In this document: one piece after another, positions 36,862-44,981 of the stretch
How positions within the stretch are numbered: the stretch's first letter is position 1
Layout: each line of letters opens with the position of its first letter
From: an uncultured Agathobaculum sp.
GTDB taxonomy: Bacteria > Bacillota > Clostridia > Oscillospirales > Butyricicoccaceae
Direction: 5' to 3'
DNA: 64,000 nt
NCBI RefSeq assembly: GCF_944380985.1
Contig: NZ_CALWJJ010000008.1
Span: forward strand, 1-64,000
Position numbers and translations under genes: made by a program
The notes under the pieces: generated by a model
The model's database searches: none
What the model was told of the DNA's origin: nothing
What the model saw: the letters and a program-made list of their open reading frames with translations, nothing else

Positions 36862-37656
36862 TTGCTGACGATCGGACAATACAGCAGGCCGGAGAGCCTG
36901 AACGAAGCCTATGCGCTTTGCCAAAAGAAAAATAATGTCGTGCTCGGCGGCATGCTGTGGCTCAAGATGCAGCATCGCAGCGTTGGAACGGCGATCGACC
37001 TGTCCGGCCTCGGGCTGGACAAAATCGAGCAGAGCGAAACCGCATTCCGCATCGGCGCGATGGTGTCGCTGCGTGCGCTTGAAACGCACGCGGGGCTGGA
37101 CGCGCTCACGCAGGGCGCGATGGCCGAAGCGGTAAAGCACATCGTAGGCGTGCAGTTTCGCAACTGCGCAACTGTAGGCGGCAGCCTGTTTGGTCGCTTT
37201 GGCTTTTCCGATGTGCTGACGCTGCTGATCGCACTAGACACACGCGTCACGCTGCACCACGCGGGTGAGATGCCGCTTGCCGACTTCGCTGCCCTGCCGC
37301 GCGCGACCCGCGACATCCTTACCTATGTGACCATACCGAAAACGCCGCGCCGGGTGGTCTATCTGTCGCAGCGCAACGCCGCGACCGACTTTCCCGTACT
37401 GACCTGCGCGCTCACCGGGCAGGACGGACAGCACACCTGCGTGATCGGCGCGCGGCCCATGCCTGCGCTTGCCCTATCAGACGATGAGGGCCGGCTTGCG
37501 CAAGGCGTGACCGAGCAGAGTGCGCGCGCCTTCGCTGAGGATGTCGCCGCCCGTGTTCCGCTCGGCAGCAACATGCGCGCGAGCGAAAACTACCGCCGTG
37601 AGATCTGCAAGGTACTCGTGCGCCGCGCGGCTATGGCGCTTTACCAGGAGGGATAA
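36862..37656 (+). CDS. Molybdenum hydroxylase FAD-binding subunit
   Basis: The 264-residue subunit has the FAD_binding_5 domain of xanthine dehydrogenase-like enzymes (residues 1-155: VVLGGMLWLKMQ, RIGAMVSL, GVQFRNCATVGGSLFGRF) and the CO-dehydrogenase flavoprotein C-terminal domain (160-260). It passes electrons from the 2Fe-2S subunit to an acceptor. TTG is the start, 6 bases after GGGGGG. It is the first gene of a four-gene operon. Confidence 0.87.
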   Translation: MLTIGQYSRPESLNEAYALCQKKNNVVLGGMLWLKMQHRSVGTAIDLSGLGLDKIEQSETAFRIGAMVSLRALETHAGLDALTQGAMAEAVKHIVGVQFRNCATVGGSLFGRFGFSDVLTLLIALDTRVTLHHAGEMPLADFAALPRATRDILTYVTIPKTPRRVVYLSQRNAATDFPVLTCALTGQDGQHTCVIGARPMPALALSDDEGRLAQGVTEQSARAFAEDVAARVPLGSNMRASENYRREICKVLVRRAAMALYQEG

Positions 37657-37661
37657 AGAAC

Positions 37662-38129
37662 ATGGAGATCAAACTGACGCTCAACGGCAAGCCGGTCACC
37701 GCGTCCATCAATGCGGACACCCTGCTGATCGATTTTGTGCGCGCGCGCGGCTGCTGGTCGGTCAAGCGCGGGTGCGAAACCGCAAACTGCGGGCTGTGCA
37801 CCGTGCTATTGGACGGCATGCCCGTCCTCTCGTGCAGCGTGCTCGCCGCACGCGCGGCAGGGCGCCATGTGCAAACCCTCGAAGGCCTGCAAGACGAGGC
37901 CGCGGATTTTGTCGGCTTTATTGCCGACCAGGGCGCCGAACAGTGCGGCTTCTGTAACCCGGGTTATGTGATAAACACTGTGGCGCTCCTGCGCGAAAAC
38001 CCCAGCCCGACTGACGACGAGATTCGCGCCTATCTCGCGGGCAACCTGTGCCGCTGCTCGGGCTATGAGGGGCAGCTGCGCGGTATCCGCGCCTATCTTA
38101 ACAGTAGAAAGGGGCGCGCGCATGAGTGA
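37662..38129 (+). CDS. Molybdenum hydroxylase 2Fe-2S subunit
   Basis: The 155-residue protein binds two [2Fe-2S] clusters. The plant-ferredoxin-type ligands are Cys38, Cys43, Cys46 and Cys58. The second set, typical of xanthine oxidase family proteins, is Cys95, Cys98, Cys130 and Cys132 (QCGFC, LCRCSGY). It starts 5 bases after the FAD subunit and overlaps the Mo subunit by 8 bases, showing tight coupling. Confidence 0.93.
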   Translation: MEIKLTLNGKPVTASINADTLLIDFVRARGCWSVKRGCETANCGLCTVLLDGMPVLSCSVLAARAAGRHVQTLEGLQDEAADFVGFIADQGAEQCGFCNPGYVINTVALLRENPSPTDDEIRAYLAGNLCRCSGYEGQLRGIRAYLNSRKGRAHE

Positions 38130-40422
38130 AAGCAAGCTGCGCGTGGTCGGCCAGCCGGTGCGCAAAAAGGACGCCATGCAGCTGCTGCTCGGCAAGCCCG
38201 CGTATGTGGACGACCTGACCCCACACGACTGCCTGGTGGTCAAGGTGCTGCGCTCGCCCCACGCCCATGCGCTGATTGATGAAATAAGCACTGACACGGC
38301 CTTAAAAGTGCCGGGTATCGAGTGCATATTCACCTATAAGGATGTGCCGCAAAAACGCTTTACCCTTGCCGGACAGACCTACCCTGAGCCATCGCCATAC
38401 GACCGGCTTATCCTCGACCGGCGCGTACGCTATATGGGCGATGCGGTCGCAATCGTCGCGGGCGAGAGCGAGAAGGCGGTCGAGAAGGCGCTGAAGCTCA
38501 TTAAAGTGAAATATCAGCTACTCGAGCCAGTGCTTGATTTCCACGCCGCCAAGGATAATCCCGTCCTCGTACACCCCGAGGACAACTGGCGTGCGCTCTG
38601 CCCGGTCGGGGCGGACAACCAGCGCAACCTGTGCGCAAGCGGCAGCTGCGGCGACGGCGACGTCGACGCTGTGCTCGCGGACTGCGACGCGGTCATCGAC
38701 CGGGTATACCATACCAAGGCCTGCCAGCAGGCCATGATGGAGACCTTCCGCACCTATACCGAAATGGACACCTACGGCCGCCTGCACGTCGTCTCCTCGA
38801 CGCAGATCGTGTTCCACGCGCGCCGTATTATCGCAAACGCGCTCGACATCCCCAAAAGCCGCGTGCATGTCGAAAAGCCGCGCATCGGCGGCGGCTTCGG
38901 CGCAAAACAGACGATTGTGGCAGAAATATACCCTGCGTTTGTCACCTGGAAGACCGGCAAGCCCGCCAAGATGATCTACACCCGTGAGGAGTGCCAGGTT
39001 GCAGGCTCGCCGCGCCACGAGATGGAAATCCGTGTGCGTGTCGGCGCAAGCCGCGACGGCGTCATCCGCGCGATTGACGTTTACACCCTGTCCAACACGG
39101 GCGCGTTCGGCGAGCACGGGCCGACGACAGTCGGCCTGTCTGGACACAAGTCCATTCCGCTCTATACAGGCAACCTCGAGGCGTTCCGCTTTGCCTATGA
39201 CGTGGTGTATACCAACGTGCAGGCCGCCGGCGCCTACCGCGGCTATGGCGCCACCCAGGGCATCTTCGCGGTTGAAACCGCCGTCAGCGAGCTGGCCGCG
39301 CAGCTCAGGATCGATCCCGTCGCCATCCGCGAGCGGAATATGGTGCGCGAAGGCCAAATCATGGCCGCCTACTACAACGAGCCGGCGAGCGCCTGTGCGC
39401 TCGACCGCTGCATGGCGCGCTGCAAGGAGCTATTCGGCTGGGCGGAAAAATATCCGGTGCGCGACATGGGTGGCGGCAAGGTACGCACAGCCGGCGTTGC
39501 CATGGCCATGCAAGGCTCGGGCATTTCGGGCGTGGATGTCGGCTCGGCGACCGTCAAGCTGAGCGACGAGGGGTTCTATAACCTGATGATTGGTGCGGCC
39601 GACATGGGCACGGGCTGCGACACCATCCTCGCCCAGATGGCCGCCGAGTGCCTGGACTGCGATATAGGCGACATCGCGGTATTCGGCGCCGACTCAGACG
39701 CCTCACCCTACGATTCAGGCTCGTATGCATCCTCGACCACCTATGTCACAGGCAAGGCGGTCGAAAAGGCGTGCGCGCAGCTCCGGGAGAACATCTGCGC
39801 GATCGCGGCCGGCATGCTGAGCTGCCGGCCGGACGAACTGGCCTTTGCCGGCCGTACCGTTCGCCGGCTGGACGGCGCGGGTGAGGTCACACTGTTCGAC
39901 ATCGCCACCCGCTCGATGTGCGGCAACGCGACCGCTGTGCAGGCGACAGCCTCGCATTCCTCCCCAGTTTCGCCCCCACCGTTCATGGTTGGTATGGTCG
40001 AAATTGAGCTTGATCGCGAAACCGGGCAGGTGGATATTATCGATTACGTGGCTGTCGTCGACTGCGGCACGCCAGTCAATCCCGCGCTTGCTCGCGCGCA
40101 GGCCGAGGGCGGTATCGTGCAGGGCATCGGCATGGCGATGTTCGAAAATGTGACCTACGAGCCGACCGGCCGCATTGTGGAAAACTCCTTTATGCAATAT
40201 AAGATCCCGACCCGGCTGGACATGGGCAGGCTGCGCGTCGAGTTCGAGGCAAGCTACGAGCAAAGCGGACCGTTTGGCGCAAAGTCGATCGGCGAGATCG
40301 TTATCAACACCCCATCGCCCGCCATTGCGGGCGCGGTCGCGCACGCGACTGGCGTGTGGCACCGCGAGCTGCCCATCACACCGGAAAAGGTGCTCTGGGG
40401 CATCAAAAACCGGCAGAAATGA
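38122..40422 (+). CDS. Molybdenum hydroxylase catalytic (molybdopterin-binding) subunit
   Basis: The 766-residue subunit binds the Mo-pterin and hydroxylates a carbon next to nitrogen or an aldehyde. It shows the Ald_Xan_dh domains: RRVRYMGDAVAIVAGES near 105, IGGGFGAKQ near 255, AYRGYGATQ near 370, and GPFGAKSIGEIVINTP near 715 with the expected active-site Glu. The AYRGYG and SIGE forms occur in many clostridial members of unknown substrate, so xanthine is only one option. The start MSESKL follows GAAAGGGG. Confidence 0.88.
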   Translation: MSESKLRVVGQPVRKKDAMQLLLGKPAYVDDLTPHDCLVVKVLRSPHAHALIDEISTDTALKVPGIECIFTYKDVPQKRFTLAGQTYPEPSPYDRLILDRRVRYMGDAVAIVAGESEKAVEKALKLIKVKYQLLEPVLDFHAAKDNPVLVHPEDNWRALCPVGADNQRNLCASGSCGDGDVDAVLADCDAVIDRVYHTKACQQAMMETFRTYTEMDTYGRLHVVSSTQIVFHARRIIANALDIPKSRVHVEKPRIGGGFGAKQTIVAEIYPAFVTWKTGKPAKMIYTREECQVAGSPRHEMEIRVRVGASRDGVIRAIDVYTLSNTGAFGEHGPTTVGLSGHKSIPLYTGNLEAFRFAYDVVYTNVQAAGAYRGYGATQGIFAVETAVSELAAQLRIDPVAIRERNMVREGQIMAAYYNEPASACALDRCMARCKELFGWAEKYPVRDMGGGKVRTAGVAMAMQGSGISGVDVGSATVKLSDEGFYNLMIGAADMGTGCDTILAQMAAECLDCDIGDIAVFGADSDASPYDSGSYASSTTYVTGKAVEKACAQLRENICAIAAGMLSCRPDELAFAGRTVRRLDGAGEVTLFDIATRSMCGNATAVQATASHSSPVSPPPFMVGMVEIELDRETGQVDIIDYVAVVDCGTPVNPALARAQAEGGIVQGIGMAMFENVTYEPTGRIVENSFMQYKIPTRLDMGRLRVEFEASYEQSGPFGAKSIGEIVINTPSPAIAGAVAHATGVWHRELPITPEKVLWGIKNRQK

Positions 40423-41018
40423 AGCACATCCTATACCTTGCAGGCGGGAGCAGTCGCCGTTTCGGTGCAAACAAACTGCTGCATCCGCTGGACGGCCGGC
40501 CACTCTACCGGCACGGGCTGGAAATGCTTGCGCGGCTCGTTCGGGCGCGGGATGACTGCACGCTGACCGTCGTCTCCCGATATGACGCGGTGCTCGCTGG
40601 CGCGCGTGCTTGCGGCGCAAATGCGGTTTACAGCCCGCAAAGCGAAAAGGGAAAGTCCTACACCATCCGCGCGGGGCTGGACGCGCTCCAGTTGCAAGCG
40701 GACGACTATATCGTATTTATGGCGGCCGACCAGCCGTATCTGACCGAAAAAACCATGGCGCGCCTGCTGGATGCGGCAGCGCCCGGCGTGCACTGCGCGC
40801 GCGTGTGCTTTGGCGCGCGCCCTGGTAGTCCTGCGCTGTTTTCGGCCTCGCTTGCACCCGCGCTGCGCGCCCTGCGGGGCGACGAAGGCGGCCGCGCGCT
40901 GCTCATGCGGCCGGACTGCGTGCTGATACCCGCGGACGCCGCGCGCGAGCTACGCGACATCGACACGCCGGAGCAGGCGCACAACGCGCCCCGCAGGACG
41001 CAAAAACCAGGGAAATAA
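40419..41018 (+). CDS. Molybdenum cofactor cytidylyltransferase (MocA-like)
   Basis: The 199-residue protein is a MobA-like NTP transferase: LAGGSSRRFGANKLL at the start, FMAADQPYLTEKTM near 100. MocA adds CMP to Mo-molybdopterin to form the dinucleotide used by xanthine-dehydrogenase-type enzymes. The ATG overlaps the catalytic subunit stop (ATGA), linking cofactor maturation to the enzyme. A selenium-dependent hydroxylase maturation role cannot be excluded. Confidence 0.83.
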   Translation: MKHILYLAGGSSRRFGANKLLHPLDGRPLYRHGLEMLARLVRARDDCTLTVVSRYDAVLAGARACGANAVYSPQSEKGKSYTIRAGLDALQLQADDYIVFMAADQPYLTEKTMARLLDAAAPGVHCARVCFGARPGSPALFSASLAPALRALRGDEGGRALLMRPDCVLIPADAARELRDIDTPEQAHNAPRRTQKPGK

Positions 41019-41048
41019 AAAAGACGTTCCACTTGGAACGTCTTTTTT
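41017..41048. terminator. Bidirectional terminator
   Basis: AAAAAAGACGTTCC pairs with GGAACGTCTTTTTT across a 4-base loop, between the MocA-like gene and the convergent flavoprotein gene. Confidence 0.85.
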
Positions 41049-41054
41049 ATCCTT

Positions 41055-41912
41055 TCACTTCCGCACATAACGCACGGCGCTCATCGCGGCCTGCGCACCG
41101 TCCGACACAGCCTTGGCAACTTGAAGCAAACCGCCCGTGCAGTCGCCCGCAGCGAACAGACCGGGCACAGCGGTCGCCATTGCAGCGTCAGCCTGAATCT
41201 TATTGCCGTCCAGCTGCGCGCCCAGCTTGCGCGCAAAATCACCACTGCCCGCTGTGCCGTAGGCGATGAACACACCATCGACCGCAAGCGGATCGCCTTC
41301 GCGGAAGGCCACGCGCTCGACCTTATCCCCGCCTTCGATCGCAGCGACCGGGCGGGTTTCGACACGCAGCCCCTCGGGCAGATCGGCGGCCGGCTCGCTG
41401 CCATCGGTCAGCAATGTGACCGCGCCCGCAACCGGCAGCAGTACGCGCGCCTCTTCGAGCGCATATTCGCCCTGGCCGAGCACCGCAACCGATTTACCAC
41501 GATAAAAGAATGCGTCGCACACCGCGCAGTAGCTGACGCCACGCCCCTCAAATTCGGCCACGCCCGCGATCGGCGGCACAGCGCGCGGCGCGCCCGTGGC
41601 GAGAATGACCGCGTCCGCCTCGTATGTGCCGGCGGTCGATTTGACCACAAAGCCCTTTTCGGCGTATTCAATGCCCGTGACCTCGGCCTGCACGAGCGCG
41701 GCGCCCAGCCGCTTGGCCTGCGCCTGCCCGCGCGCGAGCAGCTCGGGGCCTGTGACGACCTCTGGAAAACCAAAGTAATTTTCAATCTTATCCGTTCTGC
41801 CCAGGGCGCCGCCGTCCGTATACAGCACAGTGGCCGACAGGCCGCTGCGCGCGGCGTAGATCGCTGCGGAAAGCCCCGCGGGGCCTCCGCCGATAATAAC
41901 TACATTTGCCAT
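41055..41912 (-). CDS. Thioredoxin-reductase-like FAD/NAD(P) oxidoreductase
   Basis: The 285-residue flavoprotein has the FAD motif VVIIGGGPAGLSAAIYAARSG, a redox pair in YCAVCDAFFYRG (CxxC), and AAGDCTGGLLQVAKAVSDGA. It is shorter than standard TrxB (about 310) and no thioredoxin gene is close; similar proteins reduce other small redox partners. The start follows AAAGGAAG. It lies 124 bases downstream of a 39-residue membrane peptide gene on the same strand. Confidence 0.85.
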   Translation of the reverse strand: MANVVIIGGGPAGLSAAIYAARSGLSATVLYTDGGALGRTDKIENYFGFPEVVTGPELLARGQAQAKRLGAALVQAEVTGIEYAEKGFVVKSTAGTYEADAVILATGAPRAVPPIAGVAEFEGRGVSYCAVCDAFFYRGKSVAVLGQGEYALEEARVLLPVAGAVTLLTDGSEPAADLPEGLRVETRPVAAIEGGDKVERVAFREGDPLAVDGVFIAYGTAGSGDFARKLGAQLDGNKIQADAAMATAVPGLFAAGDCTGGLLQVAKAVSDGAQAAMSAVRYVRK

Positions 41913-42036
41913 AATGCTTCCTTTCTGCTTGCCGGTATGTTTGCCGGTCAAACCATAACTGATTATGCTTGTTAAAGCGACTTTATACGCATGCTTCTCT
42001 TCTTGTTGGGATGCGCCGGCAATACCCCCGCCCAGC

Positions 42037-42156
42037 TCAGCCCGCGCCGGGTATGGCCAGCGGCATCCCCGCGATCGCGCCCGCAATCAGCACGCCTGCT
42101 GCCAGGATGGCGGCCGCAATAAACATCGCGCCAATCAGAGTCTGATAATCTTTCAT
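42037..42156 (-). CDS. Small hydrophobic membrane peptide (39 residues)
   Basis: A short frame from ATG at 42156 to TGA at 42037 encodes 39 residues: a polar start MKDYQTLIGA, an Ala/Ile/Leu-rich helix (11-30) and a tail ending PLAIPGAG. It has a strong AAAGGAGA site, and a TTGCAA-17-TATACT promoter sits 34 bases before the start. These signals argue for a real gene, although no family is recognised. It is probably the first gene of a transcript leading to the flavoprotein. Confidence 0.6.
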   Translation of the reverse strand: MKDYQTLIGAMFIAAAILAAGVLIAGAIAGMPLAIPGAG

Positions 42157-42189
42157 GCGATCGGTTCTCCTTTATCGTAGAATAATTTT

Positions 42190-42218
42190 AGTATAACGGC
42201 TTTGAACGCGCTTTGCAA
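42190..42218 (-). promoter_or_regulatory. Promoter of the 39-residue peptide gene, sharing its -35 with queH
   Basis: TTGCAA (42213-42218) and TATACT (42190-42195) have a 17-base spacer on the minus strand. The palindromic TTGCAA is also the -35 of the opposite promoter. Confidence 0.65.
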
Positions 42219-42240
42219 GTGCGGATAAATGTGATAAAAT
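42213..42240 (+). promoter_or_regulatory. queH promoter
   Basis: TTGCAA and TAAAAT with a 16-base spacer lie 37 bases before the queH TTG start. Confidence 0.55.
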
Positions 42241-42276
42241 AACAGGGCATACCAATAAAACTGGAGTGAGACCAAA

Positions 42277-42828
42277 TTGAAAACGCTACTGCACATCTGC
42301 TGTGCGCCCTGCTCGATCGCCTGCATCGACATGCTGCGGCAGGAGGGTATCGAGCCGGTTGGATTTTGGTATAATCCGAACATCCACCCGTTTACCGAAT
42401 ACAAAATGCGAAAAAATACGCTGGTCGAATATGCAAAAAGCATCGGCCTTCAGCTCGAGATTAAAAACGAATACGGCCTGCGTCGCTTCATCGAGGGCGT
42501 TTACCCGGATTTTGACCACCGCTGCAGCTTCTGCTATGCGATGCGCTTCGAAGAGACTGCCCGCTACGCCGCCGAGCATGGGTACGATCAGTTTACTTCC
42601 ACGCTGTTCGTCAGCCCCTACCAAAACCACGACCTGATGCATGAGACTTGCGAGCGCATGGCGGAAAAATACGGCGTTCAATATCTGCGCCGCGATTTTT
42701 CGCCCCGCTTCCGCGAGGGACAGGAGAAGGCGCGCGAACTTGGGCTGTATATGCAGAAATACTGCGGGTGCATCTTTTCCGAAGAGGATCGGTATCAGAA
42801 AAAGCCCAAAAAGCCCAAGGCAGTATAA
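42277..42828 (+). CDS. queH: Epoxyqueuosine reductase QueH
   Basis: The 183-residue protein (former DUF208) carries out the last step of queuosine synthesis in tRNA. Metal-cluster and active-site cysteines are Cys8, Cys9 and Cys12 (HICCAPC), Cys83 and Cys86 (CSFCYAMR) and the KYCGCIFSE pair near 160. TTG is the start, with CTGGAGTGAG upstream. Other que genes are not in the window. Confidence 0.9.
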   Translation: MKTLLHICCAPCSIACIDMLRQEGIEPVGFWYNPNIHPFTEYKMRKNTLVEYAKSIGLQLEIKNEYGLRRFIEGVYPDFDHRCSFCYAMRFEETARYAAEHGYDQFTSTLFVSPYQNHDLMHETCERMAEKYGVQYLRRDFSPRFREGQEKARELGLYMQKYCGCIFSEEDRYQKKPKKPKAV

Positions 42829-42919
42829 CTGCGCTGCCGGCCGTCTTTTTGCATGGCTGACCGACGGGCGGCGTGGTATACTTTCATAATATAGAAGTGG
42901 ATTATTTGGAGGGAACCAA

Positions 42920-43798
42920 ATGAAGTTGACAAAAGCACTGCCGGCGGCTGCCGGCGCGCTGTGCATTCCCGGCGTGGCGCTACGCGCGATGCATGTGCGC
43001 TATGGCTTTGATATGCAAACCAGTTTGCCCATAACCGGCAGCATGTGGATGTGGTGTCTGATCGCGCTGCTCGTGGCCGGGACGGCGCTCTATGCGGTGC
43101 TGGCCGCGCCACTGCGCGGGCGCAGAACACTGCCATTTGAGCAGCTGCTCGGCACACAGCGCACGAGCTTTCGGTTAGCGGCGGCCCTTGCAGGCCTGCT
43201 GCTCATTGCCGGCGGCCTGTTTTACTTGTATCTCACCCTGACCGTGGCCGAGCAGGACGCCGCCAGCTGGGCACGGGCGCTCGAGTTGGTCTACTGCGCC
43301 GTGACCGTCATCTGCGGTGCGTGCGTGATCGTGCTTGCCAAAGCGCAAGGCGGCGAGATAGACAGTAAATCGGCTGCACTGACGCTCGTACCGCTCCTGT
43401 GGAGTTGCCTACACCTGTTGGTCAACTATCGCATGACCTCTGTCGACCCCAAGCTGCCCTCATTCGCGTTCGGTCTGGCGGCGGACATCATGATAGTATT
43501 CGCGTGCTATCATCTGGCACGGCTGCTCTATGGCAGGCCCCGGCCGGATGCGCTTGCGTTTTTTTCCGCTGCGGCCATCACCATTGCGGTCAGTGATTTT
43601 GGCGGCGTCGCCCTTGGGTATCTCATGGGGGCCGACGCGTTCGACTGGACGTCCAAAATGCTGCTGCGCAGCGGGCTTTCGGTTGCCGCGTGCGTGCTGC
43701 TGGCAGCTGAACTTGCTGTCATTTGCAGCCGCTCTGCGGACATGCCCGCACAACCGGCCGCCACGCCGGACGGTCAGCCTATGCAGCAAAGCGAGTAG
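42920..43798 (+). CDS. Seven-helix membrane protein of unknown function
   Basis: The 292-residue protein has about seven hydrophobic helices (residues 8-26, 44-66, 88-112, 125-143, 152-170, 178-198, 205-225, with a further one near 235-258) and a short polar C terminus rich in Pro and Gln. No family motif is recognised. GGAGGG precedes the start, with a TATACT box at 42877-42882 as possible -10. The next gene follows after 15 bases, so the two are probably co-transcribed. Confidence 0.75.
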   Translation: MKLTKALPAAAGALCIPGVALRAMHVRYGFDMQTSLPITGSMWMWCLIALLVAGTALYAVLAAPLRGRRTLPFEQLLGTQRTSFRLAAALAGLLLIAGGLFYLYLTLTVAEQDAASWARALELVYCAVTVICGACVIVLAKAQGGEIDSKSAALTLVPLLWSCLHLLVNYRMTSVDPKLPSFAFGLAADIMIVFACYHLARLLYGRPRPDALAFFSAAAITIAVSDFGGVALGYLMGADAFDWTSKMLLRSGLSVAACVLLAAELAVICSRSADMPAQPAATPDGQPMQQSE

Positions 43799-43813
43799 AG
43801 GGAGGAAAAAACC

Positions 43814-44164
43814 ATGCTGTTTGTCCACTATCCAAAATGCACCACCTGCCAAAAGGCCGCCAAATGGCTTGCCGCGCAGGACATCCCGTTTACCCCGCGC
43901 GACATCAAGCAGGATAACCCGACCGAGCAGGAACTTCGCGCCTGGCATGCACTGAGCAGCCTGCCGCTCAAGCGTTTTTTCAACACAAGCGGCCTGCAAT
44001 ACAAGGCGCTCGGCCTGAAAGACAGGCTGCCGCAGATGAGCGAGGACGAGCAGTTTGCCCTGCTCGCGACCGACGGCATGCTGGTCAAGCGACCGCTGCT
44101 GGTTGGCGAGAACTTTGTCCTGGTCGGCTTCCGGCAGGAGGAATGGCAAAGCACGCTCAAATAA
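43814..44164 (+). CDS. ArsC/Spx-family thioredoxin-fold protein
   Basis: The 116-residue protein has the ArsC/Spx fold with a CxxC pair (YPKCTTCQKAAKWL, Cys9 and Cys12), RDIKQDNPTEQEL, and LVKRPLLVGENFVLVGFRQEEW. It resembles the YffB/Spx/MgsR branch more than true detoxifying arsenate reductases; no ars genes are nearby. A role as a thiol redox protein or a transcription co-regulator is possible. AGGGAGGAAA precedes the ATG. Confidence 0.8.
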   Translation: MLFVHYPKCTTCQKAAKWLAAQDIPFTPRDIKQDNPTEQELRAWHALSSLPLKRFFNTSGLQYKALGLKDRLPQMSEDEQFALLATDGMLVKRPLLVGENFVLVGFRQEEWQSTLK

Positions 44165-44167
44165 GGA

Positions 44168-44196
44168 TTGACAAAGCATGCCCGATATAGTATAAT
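44168..44196 (+). promoter_or_regulatory. tRNA-Ser operon promoter
   Basis: Perfect TTGACA and TATAAT with a 17-base spacer, 25 bases before the first tRNA gene. Confidence 0.9.
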
Positions 44197-44221
44197 ATCA
44201 CTTGCTTATCGGGTGAGATAC

Positions 44222-44310
44222 GGAGCGGTATCGAAGTGGTCATAACGAGGCGGTCTTGAAAACCGTTTGCCCGAAAGGGCGCGTGGGTTCGAATCCCACC
44301 CGCTCCGCCA
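44222..44310 (+). tRNA. tRNA-Ser(UGA)
   Basis: Acceptor GGAGCGG pairs with CCGCTCC, the anticodon loop TCTTGAAAA gives UGA, the variable arm is long (TTGCCCGAAAGGGCG), the T arm is GTGGGTTCGAATCCCAC and CCA is encoded. The antisense of this gene gives a familiar false protein and is not annotated. Confidence 0.97.
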
Positions 44311-44388
44311 AATTTTACGGCGCTGTCGGGCAAGGGAATTTGCAATGCAGCGTCTGGCAGCGCCCCGTTCAACGCCAAAACCCTATAT

Positions 44389-44479
44389 GGAGACGTACCC
44401 AAGCTGGTGAAGGGGCTCCCCTGCTAAGGGAGTAGGTCGGGAAACCGGCGCGAGGGTTCAAATCCCTCCGTCTCCGCCA
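44389..44479 (+). tRNA. tRNA-Ser(GCU)
   Basis: Acceptor GGAGACG pairs with CGTCTCC, the anticodon loop CCTGCTAAG gives GCU, a long variable arm is present, the T arm is GAGGGTTCAAATCCCTC and CCA is encoded. It lies 78 bases after tRNA-Ser(UGA), probably on the same transcript. Confidence 0.97.
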
Positions 44480-44486
44480 TATATTA

Positions 44487-44530
44487 AACCGCAATCTTGA
44501 TATACTGCATATCAAGGCTGCGGTTTTTTA
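44487..44530 (+). terminator. tRNA operon terminator
   Basis: AAACCGCA...TTGATAT pairs with ATATCAA...TGCGGTTT across a 5-base loop, ending TTTTTT. Confidence 0.88.
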
Positions 44531-44743
44531 TGCTTTAATACCCTGATTGAGAGCTTTTTCGTTTCTTTCTCCTGCGGGCCTTCTGCTCGTTTTCCTGGGA
44601 GCATTTGAATCACCGGCATAACTGGGGCAGTTGCCGTTTTCCGAAAGTATCACAGCGCCAGCTTTCTCCTGGAATTCTTTGTAGGATCTTCTTTGATTCG
44701 TATCGTACCTCGTGCTAAACGGTTGGTGAGGTTTTGGTATCAA
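44528..44743 (-). CDS. Doubtful small ORF in the A+T-richer stretch
   Basis: A 71-codon frame is charged and polar (for example RRSYKEFQEKAG, SNAPRKTSRRPAGERNEK) with no hydrophobic segment. Its base composition is lower in GC than the neighbouring core genes. There is no clear ribosome binding site and its end overlaps the tRNA terminator. It may be a remnant of an element inserted next to the tRNA genes. No family is recognised. Confidence 0.25.
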   Translation of the reverse strand: MIPKPHQPFSTRYDTNQRRSYKEFQEKAGAVILSENGNCPSYAGDSNAPRKTSRRPAGERNEKALNQGIKA

Positions 44744-44981
44744 GTATGTTATTTCTGCGTATATAAAATGTTTATTTACCGCCTAAAGCCCCGCAGTCTT
44801 TTGACCGCGGGGTTTTGCGTGCTCCGGATATACATTCTATCCCGCTTTGCCTACGTCAAGCGGAGCTTATCTATTGGTTTCATCCTGCCGGCAGCCCGCG
44901 GCAAATGTAATGTGACAACGTCACGGTAAATCCTCTTTGGCTGCGGTAATATTAGTGTTACCAAAATTAAGGAGGCGTTTT
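44531..44981. other. A+T-richer intergenic stretch downstream of the tRNA genes
   Basis: About 450 bases without a firm gene. It holds the doubtful minus-strand frame, a terminator-like hairpin at 44785-44816 (AGCCCCGC/GCGGGGT with TTTT), and the operator region of the ferredoxin operon at its right end. No integrase or transposase is visible. Confidence 0.5.
44912..44962 (+). promoter_or_regulatory. Operator-rich promoter of the ferredoxin operon
   Basis: A perfect palindrome GTGACAACGTCAC (44912-44924) is followed by the imperfect palindrome GGTAATATTAGTGTTACC (44945-44962), which contains a TAATAT -10-like box (44947-44952) but no good -35. If transcription starts near 44959, the first palindrome is centred about 41 bases upstream, the position of class II Crp/Fnr-type activators. 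The regulator is not in the window. Confidence 0.5.

Noticed and set aside
44157..44402. A minus-strand frame of about 80 codons over tRNA-Ser(UGA).
   Set aside because: It is the antisense of the tRNA gene, a well-known false protein in many genomes (GGAGGIRTHAPFRANGFQD).
44693..44929. A 78-codon plus-strand frame in the A+T-rich stretch.
   Set aside because: It reads through a terminator hairpin and into the operator region, with no ribosome binding site.
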